37,476 nucleotides of DNA from assembly GCA_026386845.1 (NCBI GenBank), contig JAPLMW010000063.1:68315-105790 (forward strand), in the 5' to 3' direction. Source of the stretch: Phycisphaerae bacterium (GTDB lineage: Bacteria; Planctomycetota; Phycisphaerae; Sedimentisphaerales; UBA12454). Numbering within the stretch: the stretch's first letter is position 1; each line of letters begins with the position of its first letter. Under the pieces are notes generated by a model, which was given only the letters and a program-made list of their open reading frames with translations, was not told where the DNA came from and made no database searches. This document shows positions 7,085 to 15,698 of the stretch, in pieces. The position numbers and the translations under genes were made by a program.

Positions 7085-8881
7085 TTATTTCCTTTTCTTT
7101 ACTGCCGTAAGAATTGTCTGCTGATTTACAAAATCCATCTCTATTTTCTCAAGCCGGCATACGCTTCTGTTATCGTATTTGACGCCGAGAATATCCCTGC
7201 TGTCCGGGCTTGTAATTATTTTGTCGCCGGGACTGAAGACAGACGATAAAACCATTGTCTTTATCTGCAGCTGCTCTGTCTGGCGTCCGCCTGAATCTGA
7301 AATACCGCGGGCATATTCGACAATCGATGCCGTATCATCTTTCTGGTTTGCGGAATCATTTACAAAAATGCTGTAAGGCGACACTTTCTGGTATTTGAAT
7401 CTTCGGGGCAAAGTTACGACTTTATCAACCACTTCAATAGTTGAATTGACCGGCCCATCGGCAACGGCGAAACTTATCCTTTCATCCGCACAAACACTGG
7501 CGGTTATCCTGAACTTCAGGAGTCCTTTGAGAATTGCAAACCACATATCGGTATCAAGCTGCTCCGCCGACAGCCAGATGCCGCACTGGTCGAGCAAAAT
7601 CTTAAATGAACCCATATAAGGCCACCAGCAGGTACCGCCGGTATATGAAACCTCAAGATAATAACCGATTGAACTGCCGTCTTTGCCGCAAGTCAGCGTT
7701 GGCAAAAACCGTCTCTTTTTGCGAACGTATGAACCATTCTCGAATATCTTGGAGAAATCAAACGCCGCGCCCTGATTGTATGGACTTGCGCTGTAATCGC
7801 CCGCCTCGTTCAGGCACCATTTGCGCCAAACATCCCTGACCTGGTTAAAATTCTCATTGGTAAGAGGCGAATATATGTCATAATCATTCGATTCCAGCGC
7901 CGGGTCCCACGCCTTTACCAACTCGAATGTCGCTTCATAAATTTTGTAATCGCCCTGCACGAGGAACCTATGCGTTACAGGCGAATAATTCTTTTTGCTT
8001 GTTATTTCAGTGATATTTGTTTTTGAAATATCAATTTTATCGCTCGGCCATTGACAGTTCAGCTCGACCTCTCTGCAAAGCTCCGGCCTGAAAAAAACAA
8101 TAGCTTCAGCCGGTGATGTTTGGGCAAGAGTCGGCACAAATTTAAATCTCAAGCCTGCCTGACTGCAGCATCGCCGCAAAGCCTCAATCAGATTAAGCCC
8201 TGTTACATCAACATCAATAATTTCGCACGCTCCTGACAGAGTTTCAAGCTGTTCCAGTGTCGGTATGGCAATCTCGCCGGACGGCATATAGCTGCACAAA
8301 AGATAATAAACAGCTTCGGCACAGGTGAAGTAATCGCTCTGGCTTTCATCTGCGCAAAAAACCTTAAAGCTCCTGCCGTTTTGCTGAATTTCCTGTTTTG
8401 AGGCATTTGGTTTTCCCTCCGGATTAAAAACAGTATCCGCGCTGCCGATGAAAATCCCCTGTCCCTGATTTGAAACTATTGCACCGTAAACTGTCTTTCT
8501 TGCCAGCTTTGCTGAAAAATCTTTCGCGATAACCGTTACTTTTTGCTGATTTGAAGATATATCAGTTTCAATTTGCTCTATGAAACCCGCGAATATCGGC
8601 AGTTCCTGGCCAGATGTAACGCCGATGCCGCCGTCGAATACGGATTTTAAAACAACTCTCTGTCCACATTTGACCAGTGAGCTTATCTCCTCAGGTAATT
8701 GACTGTTGTCTTTCAGGTAGTAGCTTAGCACGGCCTGATTGAAGTCAGGCTCCGCCGCGAGTGTTATTTTCTCAGGAACGAGAAAATCGCACCATTGCCC
8801 GTCAAGATAAACGCTTGCTGCGGCCGCACCGACAGCAAGTCCATTGCACTGAGGCAGAAATAAATCTATTCTGTTTGACAT
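7085..8881 (-). CDS. Tail/baseplate hub-like protein
   Basis: The largest protein of the virion block, 598 residues. The N-terminal half has the pattern seen in phage hub and late-control-D type proteins: a beta domain with FAGFIEQIETD and QKVTVIAKDFSAKLARK, then a helical part with GLNLIEALRRCCSQAGLRF. The C-terminal half includes SVFSPGDKI, and ends with a beta-rich EKIEMDFVNQQTILTAVKKR. No catalytic motif is evident. It is transcribed with the upstream 224-residue gene (2 bp apart). The hub assignment rests on fold-like patterns and context and is moderate. Confidence 0.55.
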   Translation of the reverse strand: MSNRIDLFLPQCNGLAVGAAAASVYLDGQWCDFLVPEKITLAAEPDFNQAVLSYYLKDNSQLPEEISSLVKCGQRVVLKSVFDGGIGVTSGQELPIFAGFIEQIETDISSNQQKVTVIAKDFSAKLARKTVYGAIVSNQGQGIFIGSADTVFNPEGKPNASKQEIQQNGRSFKVFCADESQSDYFTCAEAVYYLLCSYMPSGEIAIPTLEQLETLSGACEIIDVDVTGLNLIEALRRCCSQAGLRFKFVPTLAQTSPAEAIVFFRPELCREVELNCQWPSDKIDISKTNITEITSKKNYSPVTHRFLVQGDYKIYEATFELVKAWDPALESNDYDIYSPLTNENFNQVRDVWRKWCLNEAGDYSASPYNQGAAFDFSKIFENGSYVRKKRRFLPTLTCGKDGSSIGYYLEVSYTGGTCWWPYMGSFKILLDQCGIWLSAEQLDTDMWFAILKGLLKFRITASVCADERISFAVADGPVNSTIEVVDKVVTLPRRFKYQKVSPYSIFVNDSANQKDDTASIVEYARGISDSGGRQTEQLQIKTMVLSSVFSPGDKIITSPDSRDILGVKYDNRSVCRLEKIEMDFVNQQTILTAVKKRK

Positions 8882-8883
8882 AT

Positions 8884-9558
8884 CTAAATCACACTGCTTT
8901 GAAGTATTGAAATGCCGTCAGGCCTTTGCCTGTTAAGTTGAATAATTATCTGCCCTGTAAAATTGTCATCGGAGTTATCAGCAGCAGCAACTCTGATACA
9001 AAACTTATAGCTATCGCCTGAAAGTTCACCGGTAATAAACTGATAGAATTTCCGCCCGATGTAATTTACGCTGCCAATCGGGTTTTGATAATCAATAATC
9101 CCTGTAGAGTTATCGCTGTAAATCTTAAACTTGATTATTTTTTTTGCCTGATGTATCGGCTGATAAAACCACTTGAGCAAAATCCTGTCGCCATCAACCT
9201 GTTTAGCGGTAATAATGAAAACTTTATTACAGCTCCGCTCAATCAGACTGCCAAAACTGTCAAATTCAACTCTTACTGCCGCGCCGAGCGTTTTCTCCTC
9301 ATACCCGCTGCAATTGACCCTTCTGACAACATAAAGCCATTGAGTTAAAGGTTGGCCGCTGGATATTTCAAGAACATCCTCATTTATTTCTGATGCTGCG
9401 GTTATCCTGTCAAAATCAATATTATCATCTTGTCCCTGATATAATAGCTGAACGCCTGCAGGTCTTGCCCAGAAGTCACCTTCGGTCAGTCCCATACACA
9501 GCTTTGCGCCGTTGGCGGAATCGCCGCCGAACAAACTGTCGAAAAACTTCGTATCCAT
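8884..9558 (-). CDS. Phage-type tail protein, unknown
   Basis: A 224-residue beta-rich protein. The middle reads like a fibronectin-type or carbohydrate-module strand series (QWLYVVRRVNCSGYEEKTLG, then RILLKWFYQPIHQAKKIIKF), which is common in tail fibre and adsorption proteins. Its start overlaps the stop of the 147-residue gene upstream (TGATG), and it ends 2 bp before the hub-like gene, so the three are translationally coupled. No family was recognised. Confidence 0.55.
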   Translation of the reverse strand: MDTKFFDSLFGGDSANGAKLCMGLTEGDFWARPAGVQLLYQGQDDNIDFDRITAASEINEDVLEISSGQPLTQWLYVVRRVNCSGYEEKTLGAAVRVEFDSFGSLIERSCNKVFIITAKQVDGDRILLKWFYQPIHQAKKIIKFKIYSDNSTGIIDYQNPIGSVNYIGRKFYQFITGELSGDSYKFCIRVAAADNSDDNFTGQIIIQLNRQRPDGISILQSSVI

Positions 9559-10001
9559 CAGACTATTGCCGGCTCTCTGGTTACTTCACTTTCGCTATCT
9601 GTAATGTCGAGCTTCAATATCGTATTGCCGCCTGAATTTTTTATTTCCATATCGCCGGTAAGTTTATTCTGCGACATCTTACAAACGCTCCGCAGAAGGC
9701 TGTAAAAATCAAGCCTTACTTCAACAGGGATATATCTTTCCGCATTAGCAAGCAAATTGCTGCCGTTCTTGTCTGCATCTATTACACCTGCTAAATCACC
9801 CCCATCAAAAGGAGCGGTGCCGTAAGCAGCACTGAATTTGTACCAGCCGCCGCCAATCTCGCTGATTGCTGGAGCAGAGGCGACTTTGTCCGTTCCGCCA
9901 ATCGTTTTTAAAGACTCAAAACTCATTTCAGAAGCTGCGCCGCTCAGAGGCAACCCGTCTTTTGAAACATAAAATGGTATATCTATCGCTGTATTTGCCA
10001 T
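9558..10001 (-). CDS. Phage-type tail protein, unknown
   Basis: A 147-residue protein with an N-terminal beta segment (MANTAIDIPFYVSKDGLPLS; GGGWYKFSAAYGTAPFDGGD). This resembles small domains that phages place on tail-fibre or stopper proteins to display a ligand-binding face. The C-terminal stretch (NTILKLDITDSESEVTREPA) is typical of phage tail proteins carrying diffs of numeric units or coefficients, but no family is certain. The first gene of the block downstream of the inserted plus-strand gene. Confidence 0.5.
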   Translation of the reverse strand: MANTAIDIPFYVSKDGLPLSGAASEMSFESLKTIGGTDKVASAPAISEIGGGWYKFSAAYGTAPFDGGDLAGVIDADKNGSNLLANAERYIPVEVRLDFYSLLRSVCKMSQNKLTGDMEIKNSGGNTILKLDITDSESEVTREPAIV

Positions 10002-10119
10002 TATTAAACCTCCTATTTAAAAATAGTTAATTCTTGCGGATAAATTTTAAATTACTATAATTGGCCGTCAGTTGAGCGTAAACAATGTTGATATATTTAT
10101 TATTACAAAAGGAGTTTTT

Positions 10120-10455
10120 ATGAATAAAAAGAGCGTCGGAATCCTGATTGCAGTTCTGGTACTGGCAGTATCGCTTTCCATCGTATATGCGGCTGCGGAG
10201 TCAAAAGACCAGAACTCGCCGGCCGGTATTAAACAGGACCCTAACAGCCAGAAGCAAAAAGACCCTAACGCCAGCCAGGACCCCAACAGCCCAAAAAAGG
10301 TTGACCACTATGTCGGCTCAACGGAAAAAATGAAATTCCATACGCCGGACTGCAAATGGGTAGCGAAAATACCGGAAGCAAGCAAAAAGATATTCAAGAC
10401 CAAAGAAGAAGCCATCGCTGCCGGTATGACGGCATGCAAAACCTGTAACCCATAG
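10120..10455 (+). CDS. Secreted small protein with Ada-type Cys motif
   Basis: A 111-residue protein. The start at 10120 follows AAAAGGAG at good spacing and gives a signal peptide (MNKKSVGILIAVLVLAVSLS...YAAAES). A Pro-Asn-Asp-Ser-rich linker with repeated DPNS units follows. The C-terminal domain has VGSTEKMKFHTPDCKWVAKI, then F.T.EEAIAAGMTACKTCNP, the cysteine pattern of Ada-type metal-binding domains (His, Cys, then CxxC). The secreted thermonuclease at 29.3 kb ends in a similar domain. It is encoded opposite to the phage-type genes on both sides, which marks it as an insertion or moron gene. The function is unknown. Confidence 0.72.
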   Translation: MNKKSVGILIAVLVLAVSLSIVYAAAESKDQNSPAGIKQDPNSQKQKDPNASQDPNSPKKVDHYVGSTEKMKFHTPDCKWVAKIPEASKKIFKTKEEAIAAGMTACKTCNP

Positions 10456-10477
10456 AAATTTGCCGGCTTTGAACCTC

Positions 10478-11596
10478 CTATCTGAATATTGAAAGTCTGC
10501 CTATATTGGCGGCTCTGGCTTTTGATATAAACTGATATCTGCCCTTGACCGCTCCGATTTGAGTCGGATTGCCTGTTATGTCCGGCATACCACCTCGCAA
10601 AACCAAAGGATTCCGCGGCCGGAAATTGCCATTTGCCGCATCGGCAAACTGCGGGTCTATACCGCTTAAACTATGAAGACCTGTTAAGGTATGAATTACA
10701 GTATTTGTACAGTTATAGTCCTCATAGCTTATTCTTGGTGCCGAAATAGGAATATCAGACGCCGGCTGGGCAAGATAAATAATATTATTTGCAAGAACGG
10801 GCCCGACCAAATTATTGCAACTTATCGCCGTTACACCGCCTGTACCATTACAATAAAAGGTACAGTTCGTAACTATAGCTTCACCACGTTGCGATGGAGC
10901 ACCGTTTATCGTAATCGCTGTTCCGCTATTCTGGCCATATTTAAATAGACTGCCCTGCACTGATGCTCCGAATGAGGCATAAATCGCAGGACAAACTGAA
11001 TTAAAAAAATTGTCAAGCACAACAGGCGTATTCACAGCAGACCAAAAATCATAGGAGGTATTTCCAGAAAAAATACATCTGCTAACATATATGTTACGAT
11101 TGTTTATGTTGTTGACATATAGGCCATAGCTGCAATACGAGAATTTGCAGTTTATAAAATTAAAACCAAATCTTAAAACAGAAGTAGTAAGATAACATCC
11201 AGACTTGCCTGATGCTGAAGCTCTTGTGAAGTGAATGTTTTCTATGTGCACCATATGTATGTTGAAGATATTTACTATATGACCGGCAAGTAAATTTTCG
11301 CCGTCAAGCGTTACATACTGGCCATGAGGTAAAGGATTGCCGGTAATACTGTCACAGCCAATAATTCTTAGCCAATTGTTATTTGTATAATCACCGCCTG
11401 CGGTATCAATATCTATTGTATTGCCATAAGTGCCGACCGAAAAAGTGTTACGGACATAAATTATTGTATCACTGCCGTTGACAACATTATCGAGAGCGGT
11501 TTGCAGTCCGGCACAACCACGATAAGCATTCTCCCAGATTGTGCCATTATTCAGACCGGTTGCCAAAGTACCATCAACATAAACTATCGTAGCCAT
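10478..11596 (-). CDS. Right-handed beta-helix protein, tailspike-like candidate
   Basis: A 372-residue protein beginning MATIVYVDGTLATGLNNGTI with WENAYRGCAGLQTALDNV, the opening typical of pectate-lyase-like repeat proteins. Successive strands with Asn/Gly turns follow (HIENIHFTRASASGKSGCYL; FINCKFSYCSYGLYVNNINN; ISCNNLVGPVLANNIIYLAQ), fitting a parallel beta-helix. Within a phage-type block, that fold is usual for tailspikes or depolymerases, while in planctomycetes similar proteins are also exported. No signal peptide is present, so a particle-bound role is favoured. It starts 5 bp after the stop of the next upstream gene. Confidence 0.68.
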   Translation of the reverse strand: MATIVYVDGTLATGLNNGTIWENAYRGCAGLQTALDNVVNGSDTIIYVRNTFSVGTYGNTIDIDTAGGDYTNNNWLRIIGCDSITGNPLPHGQYVTLDGENLLAGHIVNIFNIHMVHIENIHFTRASASGKSGCYLTTSVLRFGFNFINCKFSYCSYGLYVNNINNRNIYVSRCIFSGNTSYDFWSAVNTPVVLDNFFNSVCPAIYASFGASVQGSLFKYGQNSGTAITINGAPSQRGEAIVTNCTFYCNGTGGVTAISCNNLVGPVLANNIIYLAQPASDIPISAPRISYEDYNCTNTVIHTLTGLHSLSGIDPQFADAANGNFRPRNPLVLRGGMPDITGNPTQIGAVKGRYQFISKARAANIGRLSIFR

Positions 11597-11601
11597 TTTC
11601 G

Positions 11602-12060
11602 TTATGCCCCCTGGACAGGAACGTAAAAGTTATGATGACCCCTTGCGTCTGTTATTAATGTTATATCACCGCTGCTTGTTGTTATAACTGCCAGACGCAA
11701 ATGCGGCGTAGTTTGCATATTTGGAAAACCGTTGTATTCATTTGCAACAAGGTTGCCTTGTGAATCAAGATAGATGTAGATATTTGCTTTGTCATCAGCC
11801 AGTGTGTTGCCGCTTGAGCCGGTATAATTTACAAGCGTCGTTCCAAGCCAGAATTTGCCGCTCTTTACACCAATGTCTAATCCGCCTTCATCGAAAACTC
11901 GTAAATCATTCGCACGCTTCATCGCCAGAAGCAGTCTGTAAAGCAGTTTGCGAAACTCAAGATAATAAGGCGCTTTGCCGGTAGTAATGTATTCAACGCC
12001 TGTTTCCATATCATTTGCAATATTCAAAAGCTCATTGTCTGATGGATAAACTTCAGCCAT
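11602..12060 (-). CDS. Phage-type structural protein, unknown
   Basis: A 152-residue protein with a helical N-terminus (PSDNELLNIANDMETGVEY; YYLEFRKLLYRLLLAMKRAN) and a beta-rich C-terminus (IYIYLDSQGNLVANEYNGFP; HLRLAVITTSSGDITLITDA). The pattern, a helical attachment part followed by a short fibre-like beta part, suits a tail-fibre adaptor that carries the downstream beta-helix protein. This is inference from shape and gene order. Confidence 0.5.
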   Translation of the reverse strand: MAEVYPSDNELLNIANDMETGVEYITTGKAPYYLEFRKLLYRLLLAMKRANDLRVFDEGGLDIGVKSGKFWLGTTLVNYTGSSGNTLADDKANIYIYLDSQGNLVANEYNGFPNMQTTPHLRLAVITTSSGDITLITDARGHHNFYVPVQGA

Positions 12061-12079
12061 TTTTAAACCTCTCTAAAAA

Positions 12080-12832
12080 CTATTTTATTTCCAAAACCAG
12101 TTTCCCGTTCTGCTTGTCAAACGATTTGACTTCAAGCCTTTCAGCAGGCCTGGCAGGAGGAATAAACGTTATCTGTTCCGTCTCAATCGTCTCCTGTGTT
12201 TTATTACCTGAACTATCCGTAACTTTAATATTGAATTTATAATTTCCAGTTTGAAACTGTTCGCTTTGCCAGCAGAGCATATCGGAATCAAAACCAAACC
12301 AGCCGATACCAAAATTGCCTTTGCCGAATCCTATTGCAGCGGAGCCGTCATAACCAAAATCGCTTCTGCCAAAACAACTCAAGCCAAACCCGCCTTTGTC
12401 CGCAGATTCCGGCTGGATTTTTATATCTCTCCTGTTCAGTCTGTCGCCCTGGAGGTAATAATCAACATTGCCATTCAGCGGAAGATTATCCGTTCGTGGA
12501 AATTCGAGTTTCACACGTCCTGCCTGAATCTGTTGGGTCTGGAACTCGTCTGAAAAATCAATATCAGCATATCCCGGTTCAACAGCATAAACTTCTATTC
12601 TAACAGCGGTTTCCTGAGAAAGCGGCACAGGCACAATCAATTGTTTTTGGCCAAGTTCAATAGTTACGCCCGCAAATCTGCCATTGACATAAACCTGATA
12701 CAGCATATCGCTATAAATCGAATACCATTTGACAACTGCCGCACCTGCGAGCTGATTTGCAGCTCCATTGCCGCTGACTCCCGCCGGCAATACAAACGCT
12801 CTAACTCTGCTTATTCCTTCACTTAGAATCAT
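12080..12832 (-). CDS. Phage-type structural protein with Fn3-like strands
   Basis: A 250-residue protein with two apparent beta-sandwich units: VVKWYSIYSDMLYQVYVNGR (about 33-52), reminiscent of fibronectin type III, and FQTGNYKFNIKVTDSSGNKT near the C-terminus. A glycine/phenylalanine-rich stretch (GFGLSCFGRSDFGYDGSAAI) lies between them. It is 4 bp downstream of the 122-residue gene. A tail or fibre component is likely, but no exact family is recognised. Confidence 0.52.
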   Translation of the reverse strand: MILSEGISRVRAFVLPAGVSGNGAANQLAGAAVVKWYSIYSDMLYQVYVNGRFAGVTIELGQKQLIVPVPLSQETAVRIEVYAVEPGYADIDFSDEFQTQQIQAGRVKLEFPRTDNLPLNGNVDYYLQGDRLNRRDIKIQPESADKGGFGLSCFGRSDFGYDGSAAIGFGKGNFGIGWFGFDSDMLCWQSEQFQTGNYKFNIKVTDSSGNKTQETIETEQITFIPPARPAERLEVKSFDKQNGKLVLEIK

Positions 12833-12836
12833 TAAC

Positions 12837-13205
12837 TCAATCCTGCTGCTTATATGTTATGTTATATTGGCAGCTTGTATGTGCCCCGCCGTTAATAAAT
12901 GGTTCTGTCTGAAATTCTTCAATCAGAAGATTCTCAAAAACATTCCCATCGGAACATTTTAAAATATGTAAATTGCCGTCTATAAGTTCGTTTATCGCAC
13001 CAATCTGCTGCTCAAGCTCAGTCTGATTTCTGGCACGTAATTGGCCTTTCTGTACGAGTTTTCTCCCTCGCGAACCAAGGTCAATATTTATCTGCCCGTC
13101 AAGACCTGCCGCCGACCTTTGAATAATACTCCTTTGAAGGCTTTTTACCTCAAGCTCAAAAGATTCTTCAGCAAAAAATATCTTATCGTCAATCGCTGTC
13201 TTCAT
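12837..13205 (-). CDS. Phage-type tail-associated protein, unknown
   Basis: A 122-residue protein ending in NVFENLLIEEFQTEPFINGG followed by a YNITYKQ strand. This kind of ending is common in small tail/baseplate proteins that measure or bind numeric channel data in siphophage tail operons. It is 3 bp after the connector candidate and 4 bp before the Fn3-like gene, so a single transcript is certain in practice. The family is unknown. Confidence 0.5.
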   Translation of the reverse strand: MKTAIDDKIFFAEESFELEVKSLQRSIIQRSAAGLDGQINIDLGSRGRKLVQKGQLRARNQTELEQQIGAINELIDGNLHILKCSDGNVFENLLIEEFQTEPFINGGAHTSCQYNITYKQQD

Positions 13206-13208
13206 TTT

Positions 13209-13871
13209 CTAATCCCTCAACAGCCTGGCACTGGCGCCGCTGCGAACTGAATCACTGATGCCATCATCGCCGCGGTCGATGCAAACTCTGCATCTCTGCA
13301 AAGCCTTTTCAAAAAGCTGCCTGTAATATTTGCTTTTCTGGCGGAAGTTTTCTTCGCTGTCTTTCGCCCTGCCCCAAAGAGTGGCAAAAATTATTGACAG
13401 AACCTCATACACTGAAACCTGTCTCAAAACCGATACATCAAGAATATCGTCGGCGCTATAATCTCCATCGGCAACGCCCGGCTTTAACCCAAAATGCTGT
13501 GTAAGCTGTAAAAATACTTCGCTGCCTTGCGGCTGATATGTGCAGATTCTATAAATTACATCATCAGCATCCTGCAAGGCAATTGCTTCATTTTGCCCAT
13601 CTGCCCTTAAAACAGAAATTATAAGCTGTGTTGCGGAATCCACCGACACTATCTCATACGCACCATCAACAACGCCGTCTGCGCTTTGCAGATATATAAC
13701 CATTCCTGCCGTGATTTTGGCGGCATTGAAATCCGCGTCTGGCGCATTGAAGGTTGTGTCTTCAATCGCTCCGCCTGTGCCATTTATCAAAACCTGACCG
13801 GCAAAATGCAAATCGCCGAACAAACTTGGCTCATATCTCAAAATATCAACATCATTTGAAAAACTGTTCAT
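13209..13871 (-). CDS. Head-tail connector candidate
   Basis: A 220-residue protein located directly after the major capsid gene, the usual place for head completion or connector proteins. The first half contains a short beta domain (AKITAGMVIYLQSADGVVDG, then YEIVSVDSATQLIISVLRAD) also seen in the capsid protein's inserted domain; the second half is helical (DILDVSVLRQVSVYEVLSII, then NFRQKSKYYRQLFEKALQRC), matching the helical core of gp6-type connectors. The call rests on order and pattern. Confidence 0.55.
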   Translation of the reverse strand: MNSFSNDVDILRYEPSLFGDLHFAGQVLINGTGGAIEDTTFNAPDADFNAAKITAGMVIYLQSADGVVDGAYEIVSVDSATQLIISVLRADGQNEAIALQDADDVIYRICTYQPQGSEVFLQLTQHFGLKPGVADGDYSADDILDVSVLRQVSVYEVLSIIFATLWGRAKDSEENFRQKSKYYRQLFEKALQRCRVCIDRGDDGISDSVRSGASARLLRD

Positions 13872-13975
13872 TGTTTTACCTCACTCTTGTCCGGCCGGGC
13901 CGGAATAATCTAACCTTTATTATTACTGCAACTGTTTTTTAGATATCCGCGCCCGGCCGAAAAAAGCAAAACTCC

Positions 13976-15130
13976 TTAACTTACAGCAAGGTCTCTGATA
14001 AGACCGTGCGCAGCCTCATTTCTGAATTCAAGTGTGTATTCACCGATTAACTGGCCGCATTCATAATCGCCGCTGCTTGCCAGAGGTTTGAATTGAAAAC
14101 TTCTGCCTGCAAGAGGAAGCACGTTTACCCGCGATGAATCAAGAAACAGCACAGCGTCCTGTGGAATCCACTTGCTTGTTATAATCCTGCACACACCAAA
14201 ATCGCTCTCATAGACGCTAACCATATCTGTGTATGCCGTATCAGTTGGGCCGAAACTTCTGCTTGCGCTCAAAAACGTGTTGATTTTGCGCTTCTGGAAG
14301 CCTCCGACAACAATCAGGTTGACATTGCCGCTGCTGTTTTCCCAAATCTGCCGCAATACATAGTTAATCTTTGCCTCATCGAGCCCGGTTCCCGATGGGA
14401 ATCCTGAATCGCCCGGCCGATAAATATGTGTTGCAACATTCTGGATAATCCCTTTCATACTCCTGCGAACAGAAGCTGAACCCTGCGGATTTGCCGAAGG
14501 CTGACCGCCGTTGATAACAGTATTCTCAAGGTCGCGAATAAGTTCACGCAGTCTTTCGCCCTTCTGGTAATCCATCTCGTCTGCAATGCCAAGATGACTT
14601 GCGGCAACATTTGTACCGCTGACCTCAACGCTGGAAGTGAAAATCTGCGTGTAGTTGCCGCATCGCACTCGATTCGTGAACCTCGCGGCAGGTTTGTCAT
14701 CACCTTCAAGCGCAGCGTTGCCGAGAATGTGAATTACCTGACCGTTGGCGATATTTTCAGGCGTTGTGCCTGCATACCCGCGAACAACGGTAATCGTATT
14801 ATCGCTTACACCTGTTACCAGTATCAACTCTTCGGAACCATCTACCTGAATCTGGTCGCCCGCTCTGAATCTATCGCTATTGGCAACATCAAAGCTTGTC
14901 TCGCCGTCAGGGTCGCTGATTGAACTGTCGCTGATTGTATCCTTGTTCGGCACAAGTGAATCTTCGAGCCATTCATGATAAGTGCTTTTCGCCTCGCGAA
15001 GCGGGTCGCCTATCGCATCCAGTAAAAACGTCTCAGTCGGCGAAATAATCCCGATGAGGTCTGATACATCTTCTGCGATTTCAGGCAGTGTAATCCCTGC
15101 CGAATATGTCGCTTTACCTGTAAAAGCCAT
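13976..15130 (-). CDS. Major capsid protein, SU10/DUF5309-like
   Basis: A 384-residue protein beginning MAFTGKATYSAGITLPEIAE with DVSDLIGIISPTETFLLDAI, the opening of SU10-type (DUF5309) major capsid proteins, which adopt the HK97 fold. An inserted beta domain (FRAGDQIQVDGSEELILVTG) lies at about 90-140. Further family-like parts are HLGIADEMDYQKGERLRELI and NVNLIVVGGFQKRKINTFLS. It follows the coiled-coil gene, and the ribosome-binding site is a strong AAAGGAG. This is the clearest virion marker in the window; no fused protease was seen. Confidence 0.85.
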   Translation of the reverse strand: MAFTGKATYSAGITLPEIAEDVSDLIGIISPTETFLLDAIGDPLREAKSTYHEWLEDSLVPNKDTISDSSISDPDGETSFDVANSDRFRAGDQIQVDGSEELILVTGVSDNTITVVRGYAGTTPENIANGQVIHILGNAALEGDDKPAARFTNRVRCGNYTQIFTSSVEVSGTNVAASHLGIADEMDYQKGERLRELIRDLENTVINGGQPSANPQGSASVRRSMKGIIQNVATHIYRPGDSGFPSGTGLDEAKINYVLRQIWENSSGNVNLIVVGGFQKRKINTFLSASRSFGPTDTAYTDMVSVYESDFGVCRIITSKWIPQDAVLFLDSSRVNVLPLAGRSFQFKPLASSGDYECGQLIGEYTLEFRNEAAHGLIRDLAVS

Positions 15131-15160
15131 TGTTATTCTCCTTTAAAATTGCAAAATTTT

Positions 15161-15676
15161 TTATACAAAGTTTCTTCTTGCCCGCAGGTACTCCTGCAGA
15201 TCTGCCCTTGAGCCGGTATTTACGGCCTTTTTGGCCGCACGCTCAAGAGCCCCTGTTGTGCCGGACAACCTGTCTTTGACTCCGCTCGTCTTTGCACTAA
15301 CTGCGGCAGATGAGATGCTGTCTGAAAACAGATAACTTTTTTCTTTTCTCAACTGTTCAACAACATCTGCTGCCGTAGCTTTTTTGTCGTCTCCGAGCCT
15401 TGCCCTGCCGATAATCACGGCAGCCTCCATATCTCGCACGCCTGCCGAAACAAGTTTGTCTATCAATTGCCGTTCAATTGTCATTTGCGAAAGATTTTTA
15501 TTTAGTCTTTCCGCTTCAGCCCTGCTTTCGGCAAGTTCCTGTTCAAGCAGCGTCTGCTTCTGCTCGGCACTCTGTGCCCTTTTGCGGTAGCGAATAGCCT
15601 CGCTTACATCTACAAGCCTTTCGCTCCGCTGCTGGCGTTCTTCTGAATCGTTAGTTTCTGCGTCAATCTGACTCAT
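15161..15676 (-). CDS. Coiled-coil protein, capsid scaffold candidate
   Basis: A 171-residue, highly charged protein lying between portal and capsid genes, where scaffolding proteins are encoded. Residues about 25-75 form a long helix or coiled coil (RYRKRAQSAEQKQTLLEQEL; SRAEAERLNKNLSQMTIERQ), and the C-terminus is basic (LQEYLRARRNFV), as expected for a scaffold that touches the capsid. No protease motif is present. AAAGGGG precedes the start at 15676. Confidence 0.65.
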   Translation of the reverse strand: MSQIDAETNDSEERQQRSERLVDVSEAIRYRKRAQSAEQKQTLLEQELAESRAEAERLNKNLSQMTIERQLIDKLVSAGVRDMEAAVIIGRARLGDDKKATAADVVEQLRKEKSYLFSDSISSAAVSAKTSGVKDRLSGTTGALERAAKKAVNTGSRADLQEYLRARRNFV

Positions 15677-15698
15677 TTTAAAAACCCCTTTTAAGAAT

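Noticed and set aside
10072-10119. Upstream start for the secreted Cys-motif protein
   Set aside because: The start at 10120 has the only good ribosome-binding site and begins exactly at the signal peptide.
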